This document shows positions 1 through 7,548 of a stretch of 34,659 nucleotides of DNA, one piece after another. The notes under the pieces were generated by a model. The model was not told where the DNA came from. It searched no databases and saw only the letters and a program-made list of their open reading frames with translations. Source of the DNA: a virus; the IMG/VR virus record IMGVR_UViG_3300022918_000227, positions 1 through 34,659 of that record; one strand, 5' to 3'. Made by a program: the position numbers and the translations under genes. The first letter of the stretch is position 1; each line of letters begins with the position of its first letter.

Positions 1-549
1 CTATGCTGCAGGAACCTTCATCGCGTCGAAGGCAAAAATAACCTGAACGCCTTCTAATCCGTCGATTACTACGCGCTTGCCAGGAGCGTATGTGAACGAA
101 ATAGGAGTATTGACTTCCTTAGTACCGATGACCTCAACGTCGTCGATGATCGCCACCCTCTCGACGCTTACCGAGCCTGGCTGGGCGACGATCCTTCGCG
201 TAACTTCCCTGCCCATTTTCGACTTCAGATAACCAGTGAACTGCACGACTGAATTCACCTCGTGAATTTCATAGGTCAATTCAGTCAGGATGACAGCCTG
301 TTTGCAGGCAGTTCGACCGGGATTGCATTCAACCGCAGTTGATATAGGGAAAACACCTTCATATTGAATGTCTCCGGGTTGGCCATCTGCAGGCATCTCA
401 GTTCTCGGTAGGCCTGAGGCAGCGGGGTTATTCGCGTTCTTGGCACCCTGAAAAGTGATGGTATACGGGAGAATGTGAACCGGCTTATGCTCGATCGCGG
501 AACACGAAGCGAGCAATACAGCGCTAATCAGCAGCAAAATTTTATTCAT
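1..549 (-). CDS. putative lipoprotein, unknown function
   Basis: Encodes 182 residues. The N-terminus is a classic lipoprotein signal: a short basic start (MNK), a run of about 11 hydrophobic residues and a lipobox LLAS followed by Cys-16, so the mature protein should be lipid-anchored to a membrane, probably the outer one. The rest is soluble and rich in beta-forming stretches; I recognise no family. The start follows a good ribosome site (AGGAAGG) on the minus strand, and the stop codon is the first three bases of the window, so the gene is complete. It is separated from the methylase gene by about 130 bases and reads in the same direction. Its place at the far end of the prophage from the integrase is typical of a lysogenic-conversion gene, for example surface exclusion of other phages, but that role is inference. 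It could also be a host gene next to the attachment site. Confidence 0.7.
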   Translation of the reverse strand: MNKILLLISAVLLASCSAIEHKPVHILPYTITFQGAKNANNPAASGLPRTEMPADGQPGDIQYEGVFPISTAVECNPGRTACKQAVILTELTYEIHEVNSVVQFTGYLKSKMGREVTRRIVAQPGSVSVERVAIIDDVEVIGTKEVNTPISFTYAPGKRVVIDGLEGVQVIFAFDAMKVPAA

Positions 550-676
550 AAAGCCTTCCTAACCTCTCCAGTCCATAGTCCATAAAGCGTTGTCCACCGT
601 CCAATTCGGAGGAGCGCCAGTATTATGATATCACTCAAACGATACTTAGCCTCTGCACCACCAGCCGGCAATCCAG

Positions 677-1471
677 TCAGAATAATTGTCCCAGGGACGA
701 AGGCTCCCAACTTGTGATCACCAACTCGCCACTCGCTTCTGTTCCACTTCCTCGCGGGTTACCAACGCTGTAACGAATGTTCACCTCGTCGAAGTGAAAG
801 CCCTTGAACACCTCTCTAATGTCCGGGTGATCGTTGATGCTCACCATCACCTTGCCTTTACACCGGTGCATGAATTCCGCCATGCGCTCGTAATTTTCAA
901 ACGGGAAATCCACCCCATAGCCTGCAGTCTCCCAATATGGCGGATCCATATAGTGGAACGTGTGCGCACGGTCGTAGCGCTCGGCACATTCGAGCCAGGG
1001 CAGATTTTCGACATAAGTGCCTGACAGACGCTGCCATGCGGCTGAAAGGTTTTCTTCGATACGCAGCAAATTGATTGCAGGAGCCGTCGTAGCGGTACCG
1101 AAGCTCTGCCCGGTGACCTTTCCGGCGAAGGCATGATGCTGCAGGTAGAAGAACCGAGCAGCTCGCTGGATATCTGTGAGCGTTTCCGTTCGGGTCATCT
1201 TCTGCCACTCAAATATCTGGCGTGAGCTGAGCGCCCATTTGAACTGTCGCACGAACTCTTCGAGATGGTTTTGGACGACGCGATAGAGCGTAACCAGATC
1301 GCCATTAATGTCGTTCAGAACCTCCACGGGCGCGCCCTGCGGGCGAAGGAAATACAGGGCTGCCCCACCGGCAAAAACTTCGACGTAGCACTCATGGGGC
1401 GGAAACAACGGTATCAAGCGATCAGCCAAGCGGCGTTTGCCGCCCATCCATGGAATGATGGGAGAAGACAT
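677..1471 (-). CDS. dam: Dam-type DNA adenine-N6 methyltransferase (D12 class)
   Basis: A 264-residue D12-class methyltransferase that should transfer a methyl group from S-adenosylmethionine to the N6 of adenine in DNA, most likely within GATC as in the Dam family. Visible motifs in order: the N-terminal PWMGGKRRL (residues 7-15), the cofactor-binding FAGG (33-36), NDING (53-57), and the catalytic DPPYW (176-180). Length matches phage Dam enzymes. No restriction nuclease lies beside it, so it is an orphan methylase; phages use such enzymes to escape host restriction or to mark their own DNA. The ribosome site is weak (AAGG about nine bases before the ATG). A perfect LexA-type box lies 16-35 bases upstream of the start, so expression is probably induced by DNA damage. 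Family assignment is firm; target site and SOS control are inference. Confidence 0.92.
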   Translation of the reverse strand: MSSPIIPWMGGKRRLADRLIPLFPPHECYVEVFAGGAALYFLRPQGAPVEVLNDINGDLVTLYRVVQNHLEEFVRQFKWALSSRQIFEWQKMTRTETLTDIQRAARFFYLQHHAFAGKVTGQSFGTATTAPAINLLRIEENLSAAWQRLSGTYVENLPWLECAERYDRAHTFHYMDPPYWETAGYGVDFPFENYERMAEFMHRCKGKVMVSINDHPDIREVFKGFHFDEVNIRYSVGNPRGSGTEASGELVITSWEPSSLGQLF

Positions 1472-1486
1472 AAAAATAGGCCTTAA

Positions 1487-1506
1487 TACTGTATGAATAA
1501 ACAGTA
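1487..1506. promoter_or_regulatory. LexA (SOS) box upstream of the dam gene
   Basis: The sequence TACTGTATGAATAAACAGTA contains CTGT-N8-ACAG, the core recognised by gammaproteobacterial LexA, with the outer TA/TA flanks of the E. coli consensus also matched. It lies 16 bases upstream of the methylase ATG on the minus strand, where a bound repressor would block transcription. No convincing -35/-10 pair could be assigned. Confidence 0.8.
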
Positions 1507-1507
1507 C

Positions 1508-1533
1508 CCATCATACCTGTTTTTCTATGATGG
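1508..1533. repeat. inverted repeat upstream of dam
   Basis: CCATCATA (1508-1515) and TATGATGG (1526-1533) form a perfect 8-base inverted repeat around a 10-base spacer, immediately next to the LexA box. It contains a -10-like TATGAT on the minus strand. It could be a second operator at the dam promoter; no partner protein is evident. Confidence 0.4.
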
Positions 1534-1992
1534 CGATGCGCCTTTGTGCAATGTTTTAGAAACTTTAGAACCGCCTGTGAGCTCCGGCCACAAAGGCTTT
1601 GAGCCGACTAGGCACAGGCCAACCTTTGCTGCAATACAGGGGCAAATTTGATGCGGTCAGAATTTGAAAACCAAGCCAAAGCAAGGTTTTTCAATTTTTC
1701 ATCCAATGAAACCGGGGTACTGAGGGAATTACTTGAACTGGAAGCGTGTGATGGTCCAGTGCACCCTAATTGCAATTCGTCGCAATTTCTTGCACTCAGT
1801 GCAATTGCCAACCACCCCCTGAGGCCCGCAGCCGGCGTGGCCTGGAGCGTGTATTACACTACCCGCTACCTTTGCACTAAAAAGGGACACAAAGCCCGTC
1901 GGCGGGAGGGGGATAAGTGCTTTTCCAGGTGTTTTTTTGTTCCAGCATCGGATTTCTCCGCCATGCATCAGCCCGCCTTTTATCGGCGCACG
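1534..1992. other. intergenic stretch, no gene supported
   Basis: About 460 bases between the dam promoter and the promoter of the small-gene operon. A plus-strand open frame from 1648 runs into the following gene out of frame and lacks a good ribosome site; a minus-strand frame at 1608-1811 is no better. A short hairpin-like CCCG/CGGG sequence lies near 1890-1906. I see no RNA gene. Confidence 0.4.
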
Positions 1993-2036
1993 GTGACATT
2001 CACACTCGCGAGCCAATACACTGTCTATTCGTACAG
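1993..2036 (+). promoter_or_regulatory. promoter with overlapping LexA (SOS) box for the 2060-2816 operon
   Basis: GTGACA at 1993-1998 and TACACT at 2017-2022, 18 bases apart, make a plausible sigma-70 promoter. Overlapping the -10 and the expected start is ACACTGTCTATTCGTACAGT, with the LexA core CTGT-N8-ACAG at 2021-2036 inside a longer palindrome (ACACTGT/ACAGTGT). A bound LexA would exclude polymerase. The first gene starts 24 bases downstream, at 2060. Confidence 0.75.
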
Positions 2037-2059
2037 TGTTTCAGTGGAGGGTAACGGTT

Positions 2060-2302
2060 ATGGATGTGGTGACTTTGGAGAGGACAGCGGCGATCGCGAC
2101 ATGGAAGGTTTTGCTCAATGACCAGGTGGCCCTATTCCGCAACCCCGGCGCTCAGCATAAAACACTGCTGAGCAGCGCCCATACCCTCCATCGGTTCCAC
2201 CTGATCGACAGCGACGACCTGAGTGACCTCTTGGAACTGGCTGACGGGGCACTTGCATATGCTGTCGAAGCGCAGCTCGATCAGGTTGATCAGGAGCGGT
2301 GA
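2060..2302 (+). CDS. small protein, first gene of an SOS-controlled operon
   Basis: 80 residues, starting MDVVTLERTAAIATW; the ATG at 2060 is chosen over the upstream start at 2036 because GGAGGG lies at 2046-2051 and the upstream start falls inside the LexA box. The protein is mostly helical and acidic toward its C-terminus (LIDSDDLSDLLELADGALAY), with no cysteine pairs, membrane segment or obvious DNA-binding motif. I do not recognise the family; similar small helical proteins are common in Pseudomonas prophages. It is followed three bases later by the next gene, so the two are co-transcribed. Because the operon carries a LexA box, a damage-induced role such as antirepression or host takeover is possible, but nothing in the protein proves it. 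Confidence 0.7.
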   Translation: MDVVTLERTAAIATWKVLLNDQVALFRNPGAQHKTLLSSAHTLHRFHLIDSDDLSDLLELADGALAYAVEAQLDQVDQER

Positions 2303-2304
2303 GA

Positions 2305-2583
2305 ATGGCCTACATGACTTACAGCGGCCCAGCTGACGTTGTTTTGGTAGTCGGTGCTCAGCGGATTGATTTGCCAGGTCTGGCGATAAATCTGGGACAG
2401 ACCCACACCGCTACGTTTCGCTTGGGAATCCTACCCGATCACCCAGAGCGAGAGCGGTGTTCGTGGGTAGACGTTAACTTGCCAGATGGCAACAGCGAAT
2501 CAGGCGTGGTGACTTATACGGCCTATGGCATGCTGGTGTTCAAGACCCATGATGAATGGGGCATGCCCTGGAAGCAGTCATGA
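2305..2583 (+). CDS. small protein of unknown function
   Basis: 92 residues from the ATG at 2305, which has AGGAG at 2292-2296; a GTG at 2299 is an alternative that overlaps the previous stop. The protein looks beta-rich (VVLVVGAQRIDLPGLAINLGQ, later VVTYTAYGMLVF) with no membrane segment or known motif, and I cannot name the family. Its stop overlaps the next start as ATGA, so translation of the three small genes is coupled. It presumably works with its neighbours and shares their LexA control. Confidence 0.65.
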   Translation: MAYMTYSGPADVVLVVGAQRIDLPGLAINLGQTHTATFRLGILPDHPERERCSWVDVNLPDGNSESGVVTYTAYGMLVFKTHDEWGMPWKQS

Positions 2584-2816
2584 ACCTCCGCACGCTGGAA
2601 ATTGCCTCTGGGATCCGGGCTGAAGTCCTGAAAATCCTGTTAAGCATCGAAGCAGCTGAATCCATCCAGGCCATAAATATGACGAGCCACCGTGCGGAAG
2701 GGTTTGTACTGGGCTTGGAAACAGCAAGCGCCCTCAAAAAGGAGATCATAGAGATGCTCTACATCGGTTTTGAAGCTGCGACTCAGGACCGGCGTGCACA
2801 TTTACAGAAGTGGTGA
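2580..2816 (+). CDS. small helical protein of unknown function
   Basis: 78 residues starting MNLRTLEIASGIRAEV. The ATG at 2580 forms an ATGA overlap with the preceding stop and is preferred to the in-frame ATG at 2556. The sequence is predicted to be almost all helix (residues about 4-70: LEIASGIRAEVLKILLSIEA and ASALKKEIIEMLYIGFEAAT), without a recognised motif. It is the last gene of the three-gene, LexA-box operon; about 130 bases follow before the next gene. Confidence 0.65.
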   Translation: MNLRTLEIASGIRAEVLKILLSIEAAESIQAINMTSHRAEGFVLGLETASALKKEIIEMLYIGFEAATQDRRAHLQKW

Positions 2817-2947
2817 ATTTACATAATCGGCGGACACCGAGCGAGATTGAAGGCTCCACAGAACACATTTCCTCGCGTATAAATCTTAGCCGCTAGCTGT
2901 GTCAGCATGCATGCAAAAACTACAAGCCAAATCGGAAGGAACCAGAA

Positions 2948-3910
2948 ATGCCTTTTATGGATGTTAGGATCGACTTCTCAAGAGACTATCTAGATTCGGT
3001 CTATCAAAGTCTCAAGGCGGCAGGTTGGAAAGGAGACCGTGAAGACAAAGACATCGATATTGTATTTACAAATTTCAAACGTCGTCATGTCACGGCAAAA
3101 AAAAGAGACGTTTACATAAGTAGACACTTAAATTGCCCCAGAGAATTCCGCGATGCTTACAGAGCTATTATTGATAAAATTGAATCCGGCGATACAGTAA
3201 AACCCCATTTGAGCCGATTCCTAAAAAAACCAGATTTCAATGACCTATTCTTAAATGATTGGGGCATACATCACCTACACCTTAGCTTAGTTGAGGAAGA
3301 CGATGGATACTGCGAGCGAACAGGCCCGGTACTCCTGGTGAGGTTCGAAGAAAATTACGCATTGATTATTGATATTCGAATGCACGGAAGCGCGAATCTG
3401 TGGGTGCAGAAGGACATTCTGGACAATATTCGTATCAACTGGCCGGACTGGATGGACCGTTTCAGGGTTCGTGGGGCGGGAAGGCAAGATGATCTTAGCG
3501 AGTCTGAGCGCAAGAGGCTCAGGAGTGTGCGGATGAATACATGGGTCAAATTGTCCGACGGCAATTTATACGTGGGGCCAGGCATGGGGCTCACTACAGC
3601 TGGCACCTCAACACTAGCGACCATGAATGCTGATAAGGCCATGCATGTAATCAGAGAGACAGAAAAACAAATCAAGAATGACCCGACCTATTACAAGCGG
3701 GTATTCTGGGGCGACCTCGCTGCATGGCCATTTAGATTGGAGGTTAAACTTAGCTGCATTGGTGATAACTACTATGCTGTTGTTAAGCATTCTGGAACAG
3801 CAATGTCCGTGTATGCCCAATGGCCTGCAGTAAGTTCGGATGCACAGGTGTGCCATAGGCGCATTATGAGTTTTTCAGCATCCTCTATAGCCTCCATTTC
3901 GCAGCTCTAG
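2948..3910 (+). CDS. protein of unknown function, accessory (moron-like) gene
   Basis: 320 residues, start fixed by GGAAGGA at 2934-2940. A TATAAA near 2879 could be its own -10 box. The first 170 residues carry a distinctive pattern: a conserved-looking NDWGIHHLHLS (about residue 98), then RTGPVLLVRF, then YALIIDIRMHG and a Trp-rich stretch (NINWPDW-like). I have seen this WGIHHLHL...LL-F...IDI-HG layout in uncharacterised bacterial and prophage proteins but know no function; the paired histidines suggest a metal or nuclease site, which is inference. The second half is less distinctive. Base composition is clearly more AT-rich than the virion genes (runs of A and codons such as AAA, ATA, TTA), pointing to recent acquisition. 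It is convergent with the late operon, as expected for a moron such as a phage-exclusion or toxin gene. Confidence 0.75.
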   Translation: MPFMDVRIDFSRDYLDSVYQSLKAAGWKGDREDKDIDIVFTNFKRRHVTAKKRDVYISRHLNCPREFRDAYRAIIDKIESGDTVKPHLSRFLKKPDFNDLFLNDWGIHHLHLSLVEEDDGYCERTGPVLLVRFEENYALIIDIRMHGSANLWVQKDILDNIRINWPDWMDRFRVRGAGRQDDLSESERKRLRSVRMNTWVKLSDGNLYVGPGMGLTTAGTSTLATMNADKAMHVIRETEKQIKNDPTYYKRVFWGDLAAWPFRLEVKLSCIGDNYYAVVKHSGTAMSVYAQWPAVSSDAQVCHRRIMSFSASSIASISQL

Positions 3911-3919
3911 ATTTAAGCC

Positions 3920-4894
3920 TCAGGCAGTCACGCTTCCCAGCTCAGCTGACAGCAAGGCAGCTTTAGCGGCATCCGCTGTAAATGCAGCAGCGTTGACCGG
4001 CGGCTGGCCCACCTGTGGGTGAACATGCGCCGCTATCTGCGTGTTCATCTCCTGCAGCAGGTCCAGCGTGTCACACAGCACACGAAAAATGTTCACGCCT
4101 GCAGATCCGACGTGGTTTTTCGGTGCGATCAGTTGCTGGCTCATCCCCGCCACGCTACGGCGCAGGCCCGCGATCTTCTCCTGCATGTCGCCACCCACCG
4201 CCGCGTTGTGGGTCTTACCCACAACCAGGTTGAGGTCGCGCCCCGTCGCCTGGTGCATATCGTCGACGGCAGCGAGCGTGGCGGTACCGGCTGAATTGAG
4301 CTTGAGCGCGCCCAGGGCGTTGATCCGCTTGATACCCCCCACTTCCTCGGTGGAATGGTTCTCCACCTCCTGGACGTGGCTCTGGTACTTCTCGCTATTG
4401 CCCAGGGCTTCCACTTCGCGCTCCAGCGAATGGTCGCGGATCTTGCCATCTGTGAGGCGCAGCCAATTGCCGTCCGCGTCGACGCGCTGCTGCACGGCGT
4501 CACTGTGTTGCCACACTTGGTCACCCTTCGGCACCTTGGGAAGGCTCAGGCCATGCGGCAGGATCGTCTGGATGTAGGGCTTGCTGGGCGAGCCATACGC
4601 GAAGCACACCACCACTTGAGTGCCTTCCTGGGGAAACGCAAACATGCCCATCTCTTCACCACCCGAGGGCAGCGGCAGCGGCACACCGGTGAGCCTTGGC
4701 ACGGCAGGATCTGCTTCACCGTCCTGGCCAAGTACTTCGATGTCGACCGCGTAGCGCGGGCGGAAGTCGTCGCACATGGATGCGTCAGCGGGAGCGTCAG
4801 CCACCCCTACCACGCGGGCAAAGCGCGGCAAGTGGTAGCCGCCGGTGAGTTCAGGATAAAGGCGTTCTACGCTGCGCTTGATTGCGTCGTCCAT
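3920..4894 (-). CDS. baseplate spike protein (gpV/VgrG-like)
   Basis: 324 residues. The N-terminal half has the look of the OB-fold/gp5 region of phage baseplate assembly protein V and VgrG: RYAVDIEVLG, LPLPSGGEEMGMFAFPQEGTQVVVCFAYGSPSKPYI at about residues 48-108. The middle (130-240) is a chain of short repeating stretches typical of the spike beta-helix, and the C-terminal part contains HVHP, a possible metal site as found at P2-like spike tips. It should form the trimeric membrane-piercing tip at the centre of the baseplate. It is the last gene of the late operon, overlaps the hub gene by 28 bases and runs convergent with the unknown gene at 2948-3910. No terminator was seen in the nine bases between them. 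Confidence 0.8.
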   Translation of the reverse strand: MDDAIKRSVERLYPELTGGYHLPRFARVVGVADAPADASMCDDFRPRYAVDIEVLGQDGEADPAVPRLTGVPLPLPSGGEEMGMFAFPQEGTQVVVCFAYGSPSKPYIQTILPHGLSLPKVPKGDQVWQHSDAVQQRVDADGNWLRLTDGKIRDHSLEREVEALGNSEKYQSHVQEVENHSTEEVGGIKRINALGALKLNSAGTATLAAVDDMHQATGRDLNLVVGKTHNAAVGGDMQEKIAGLRRSVAGMSQQLIAPKNHVGSAGVNIFRVLCDTLDLLQEMNTQIAAHVHPQVGQPPVNAAAFTADAAKAALLSAELGSVTA

Positions 4895-5577
4895 CGGATG
4901 GCCATCTGTGTGCCGGCAAGCGTGACACTGGTGATCCGCTCGCCCTGGTTGATTGATGCACCTGGTCTCAACCCGGGTAGGGCCGAGACCATCGCGCTTT
5001 GATTGCCCTGGTAGCCGTCAAACAGGCTGACCGGCAGTTGCAGTGCTGGGCGAACGCCAAAGAAGCTGTCTGCCCAGGAACCCACAAATACTTCCCCGTC
5101 ACCCTGCTGCTGCCAGATAAAGTCAGGGATGCCGAACACGGTGCCCATGCTGTCCATGGCCTGATAGCCAGCTGCCAGGCTGTAGAAGTACGGGGCTTTA
5201 ACCTTGGTGTATGGCTGATCCGGGACACGGAAACGCAGCCCGGTTTTGCCGCTGATATCGGTCAGCACGGCGCGCAGGTCGACATGGCGCAGGTTCATTG
5301 GCATGGACTTGGCCAACACGGCGGCGACCTCTCGGCAGAACACGATCTGCTCCACGCCATTAGCCGCGGTGCATCGCTCGACGTAGCCAATGAAGTGCCG
5401 CTGCAGCGCGGATTCGTTGTAGCCGATGTCCAGTGTGACCAAACCGCTCACCTGGGCCCCGGCCTGAATGGTAAAAGTCGCCCGCCCGGGGCTTTTCAGG
5501 TCCAGGCGCACGTCGTCATTCACCAGGGGAACCACCACGCCGCCGATCGTCAGCACTTTATGCAGCTTCATGCTCAT
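4867..5577 (-). CDS. putative baseplate hub protein
   Basis: 236 residues, starting at an ATGA overlap with the gene before it. The first 90 residues (KVLTIGGVVVPLVNDDVRLDLKSPGRATF, then FIGYVERC) resemble the first barrel domain of phage hub proteins such as P2 gpD and T4 gp27. Residues 95-140 (RAVLTDISGKTGLRFRVPD) resemble the late-control/hub segment that contacts the spike. Directly followed by the spike gene, as in other contractile tails. It is shorter than P2 gpD (387 residues), so it would be a reduced HP1-type hub. Role assigned from sequence look and gene order, not from a search. Confidence 0.65.
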   Translation of the reverse strand: MSMKLHKVLTIGGVVVPLVNDDVRLDLKSPGRATFTIQAGAQVSGLVTLDIGYNESALQRHFIGYVERCTAANGVEQIVFCREVAAVLAKSMPMNLRHVDLRAVLTDISGKTGLRFRVPDQPYTKVKAPYFYSLAAGYQAMDSMGTVFGIPDFIWQQQGDGEVFVGSWADSFFGVRPALQLPVSLFDGYQGNQSAMVSALPGLRPGASINQGERITSVTLAGTQMAIRWTTQSSAA

Positions 5578-6110
5578 GAGGTCGGCCCCAGGTAGGTGTC
5601 AACTTTCTTGAGCAGGTTTTCAAAGCCGGTCAGCTCTTGCGGCGCGCTCGATCCATCACCGGGGCCGGCCACGCCGTCACCTGGTGCGGATTGCGACGTC
5701 ACCGGGTTGCCGGCGCGCCGGTTTTCGACCTTCTCCGGGTTCGACAGCTTCTCGGACAGCGTGAACTGGATGATCCATTGATTCAGGGTGTCGTCTTCCC
5801 GGGCGCTCACACCGTCGGTGAATTCCACCTGGCGGATGCCGAAGGCCTCGGCGGTGTCGTTGACGATCCGGTAGGTCGTCCGCTGGCCACCGCCTTGGGT
5901 GCTCTCGGCCAGACGCATTAGCGTGCGCAGGTTGGTCATGTCCTTGAAGGGAATATTCAACGAGACGGTGAGCGTCTTGGGCTTGAATCCCTTGTGCGAC
6001 GTCTCGGTTCCGCTGGTTTGCCCGGACATGTCGTCGCTTTCGATCTTGAGGTTACCCGTCACCTTCAGACGTTTGCCAATAATCTGTTCACCATTAAGCA
6101 GCAGAGTCAT
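5574..6110 (-). CDS. putative baseplate complex protein
   Basis: 178 residues from MTLLLNGEQIIGKRLKV; this ATG at 6110 forms an ATGA overlap with the preceding gene, so the longer frame starting at 6185 is rejected. The first 130 residues are beta-rich and contain a conserved-looking core (GFKPKTLTVSLNIPFKD, then TYRIVNDTAEAFGIRQVEFT) typical of small baseplate proteins of HP1/K139-type phages. A flexible Gly/Ser/Pro linker (residues about 135-158) precedes a short C-terminal helix. It lies between an unknown structural gene and the hub, all coupled by overlapping stops and starts. Baseplate membership is from context; the exact role is unknown. Confidence 0.6.
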   Translation of the reverse strand: MTLLLNGEQIIGKRLKVTGNLKIESDDMSGQTSGTETSHKGFKPKTLTVSLNIPFKDMTNLRTLMRLAESTQGGGQRTTYRIVNDTAEAFGIRQVEFTDGVSAREDDTLNQWIIQFTLSEKLSNPEKVENRRAGNPVTSQSAPGDGVAGPGDGSSAPQELTGFENLLKKVDTYLGPTS

Positions 6111-7033
6111 AGGCCCACCAGTTCGCGAACAAAGCTCAGCCCCTGCAGGGATCCGACCAGCATCACCCCGGACGACAGCACCCATTCATGCCCTGGCGCG
6201 TCGTCGCCCTGCAGCAGCTGGTCGCGCAGTTCGCTGGCATCCCCTGGACCCAGCAAACGGGACTGCATGCTGGTGTCGGGTGTGCCGCCGGCCAGCAGCT
6301 CTTTCAGCTCATTCAATTTCGAATCCTGCCCCACGGCCTGTTCGGCTTTGCGCTGGACTAGCTCGGCCAGGTCATCGAGCGGCGAACTGTCGGCGGCGTA
6401 GCTCTCCAGGCGGGCCAGTTGCCCGTTGATCGAGGCGCTGGCCTCTTTTAGAACGGTGCAACGCTCAAGCGGCAGATCCGCCCAGGGCGGCAGCGCTCCC
6501 ACCGTCGGCAATTCCCACTTCGAAGTGTCCAACTCGAACAGATGCTGGGCACGGCGTTCCGCCTTCTGCAGCTCGGCAATGGGCATCAAGGCGTTGAATT
6601 TAGACAGGACCCCGGCCATCTGGTCGAAGCGCGTGCCCAGGAACAAAATCACCAGGGCGTATTGCTCGCCAGTCGGGTGCGCCGGATCCGCGCTGTCCTG
6701 CAGTTTGTCGGCCAGTCGTTGCACCAGGTTCGGCGCTGACAGGAAACGCTGATAACCGGTGCCCTGCCCTACGCCGCTCTGGAACGGTGTGACTACAAAG
6801 CACTTGGGGATCTCGCCAAACTGGCCGTCCAGCGCGGCGCGCCCGCTGGCCACCACGCCTTTGACGGCCTCACCAATAAGGCTCAGATCCGTGGTGACCT
6901 GACCTGCAAGCGAGCCCAGGCGCTCGGACGCACTGTCGAGCTGGGCGGTGGCCATGTCCTTGGCCGCGCTCATTTGGTCCATCCAGGCGGTGGCTTCGGC
7001 AGGCCACTGCATGGTTACGGGTGTCCAGTTCAC
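6107..7033 (-). CDS. HP1-like tail region protein, unknown role
   Basis: 308 residues. The N-terminal 80 are helical with heptad-like spacing (AWMDQMSAAKDMATAQLDSA), followed by a stretch CFVVTPFQSGVGQGTGYQRFLS and a long helical region with the repeated pattern ALVILFLGTRFDQMAGVLSK. The C-terminus returns to helix and ends in hydrophobic residues. No enzyme motif. Gene order (after the tail fibre and its partner, before the baseplate complex and hub) matches uncharacterised structural proteins of HP1-type phages, so it is probably a baseplate or tail component. Start and stop overlap both neighbours by four bases. Confidence 0.6.
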   Translation of the reverse strand: MNWTPVTMQWPAEATAWMDQMSAAKDMATAQLDSASERLGSLAGQVTTDLSLIGEAVKGVVASGRAALDGQFGEIPKCFVVTPFQSGVGQGTGYQRFLSAPNLVQRLADKLQDSADPAHPTGEQYALVILFLGTRFDQMAGVLSKFNALMPIAELQKAERRAQHLFELDTSKWELPTVGALPPWADLPLERCTVLKEASASINGQLARLESYAADSSPLDDLAELVQRKAEQAVGQDSKLNELKELLAGGTPDTSMQSRLLGPGDASELRDQLLQGDDAPGHEWVLSSGVMLVGSLQGLSFVRELVGL

Positions 7034-7539
7034 TGCGCAGCATCCGTCACTTCGGCCAATGCGACCTGGTACGCCGTCATGAAGTCAGCCTGGATATTGA
7101 TACCCACCTGCAGCGCGGGCGTATCGGCGTTTTGGATAGCGTTAGTAACCACGCGCTCGGCACGAAAGCAGCCACGACGGTGAACGGCCAACGCCTTAGC
7201 GATCGGTTCCATTTGCTCCAGGTTCACCACTTCCCAACTGTTGTCCGCTTTCAAATCAGTATCCGGGATCAAGCCATTTTTCAGGTCGGCGTAGGCGATG
7301 TTCAGTTGCGCCTGGCTCTGGCGGTCAGTCAACAACCGCATGCCTCCCTCAAGTTCCAAGCCTCCCGTCTCGATCAGTAGCCGGTAGGTGGCCAGCTCGG
7401 CCAGCATCACCGGCTGATTCAGGCCCACCACGACCTGGTCAGCTGCTTGCTGGCTTTCGGCAGGAAACTCCGCCATGTAAGGCACGTCGGTGTTGCTGAC
7501 CATGACGCCGCCGTCAGTCATTGCATGGATGTAGTACAT
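7030..7539 (-). CDS. tail-fibre-associated protein with DUF4376-like domain
   Basis: 169 residues, starting MYYIHAMTDGGVMV. The middle (LLTDRQSQAQLNIAYADL, WEVVNLEQMEPIAKALAVHR, CFRAE) matches the pattern I associate with DUF4376 domains, which occur in small proteins encoded next to phage tail fibres and at the ends of fibre proteins. It lies ten bases after the fibre gene and is transcribed with it, so it is likely a fibre-attached part or a fibre assembly helper. Family assignment is from memory of the motif and not tested. Confidence 0.6.
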   Translation of the reverse strand: MYYIHAMTDGGVMVSNTDVPYMAEFPAESQQAADQVVVGLNQPVMLAELATYRLLIETGGLELEGGMRLLTDRQSQAQLNIAYADLKNGLIPDTDLKADNSWEVVNLEQMEPIAKALAVHRRGCFRAERVVTNAIQNADTPALQVGINIQADFMTAYQVALAEVTDAAQ

Positions 7540-7548
7540 ATGTACTCC

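Noticed and set aside
1648-2121. 157-codon plus-strand open frame
   Set aside because: It has no convincing ribosome site, its end overlaps the LexA-box promoter and the better supported 2060 gene in another frame, and its composition is not protein-like.
2885-2899. Fourth repressor operator (TTAGCC half) upstream of the 2948 gene
   Set aside because: Only the left arm matches; the right arm has three mismatches, so it is not counted with O1-O3.
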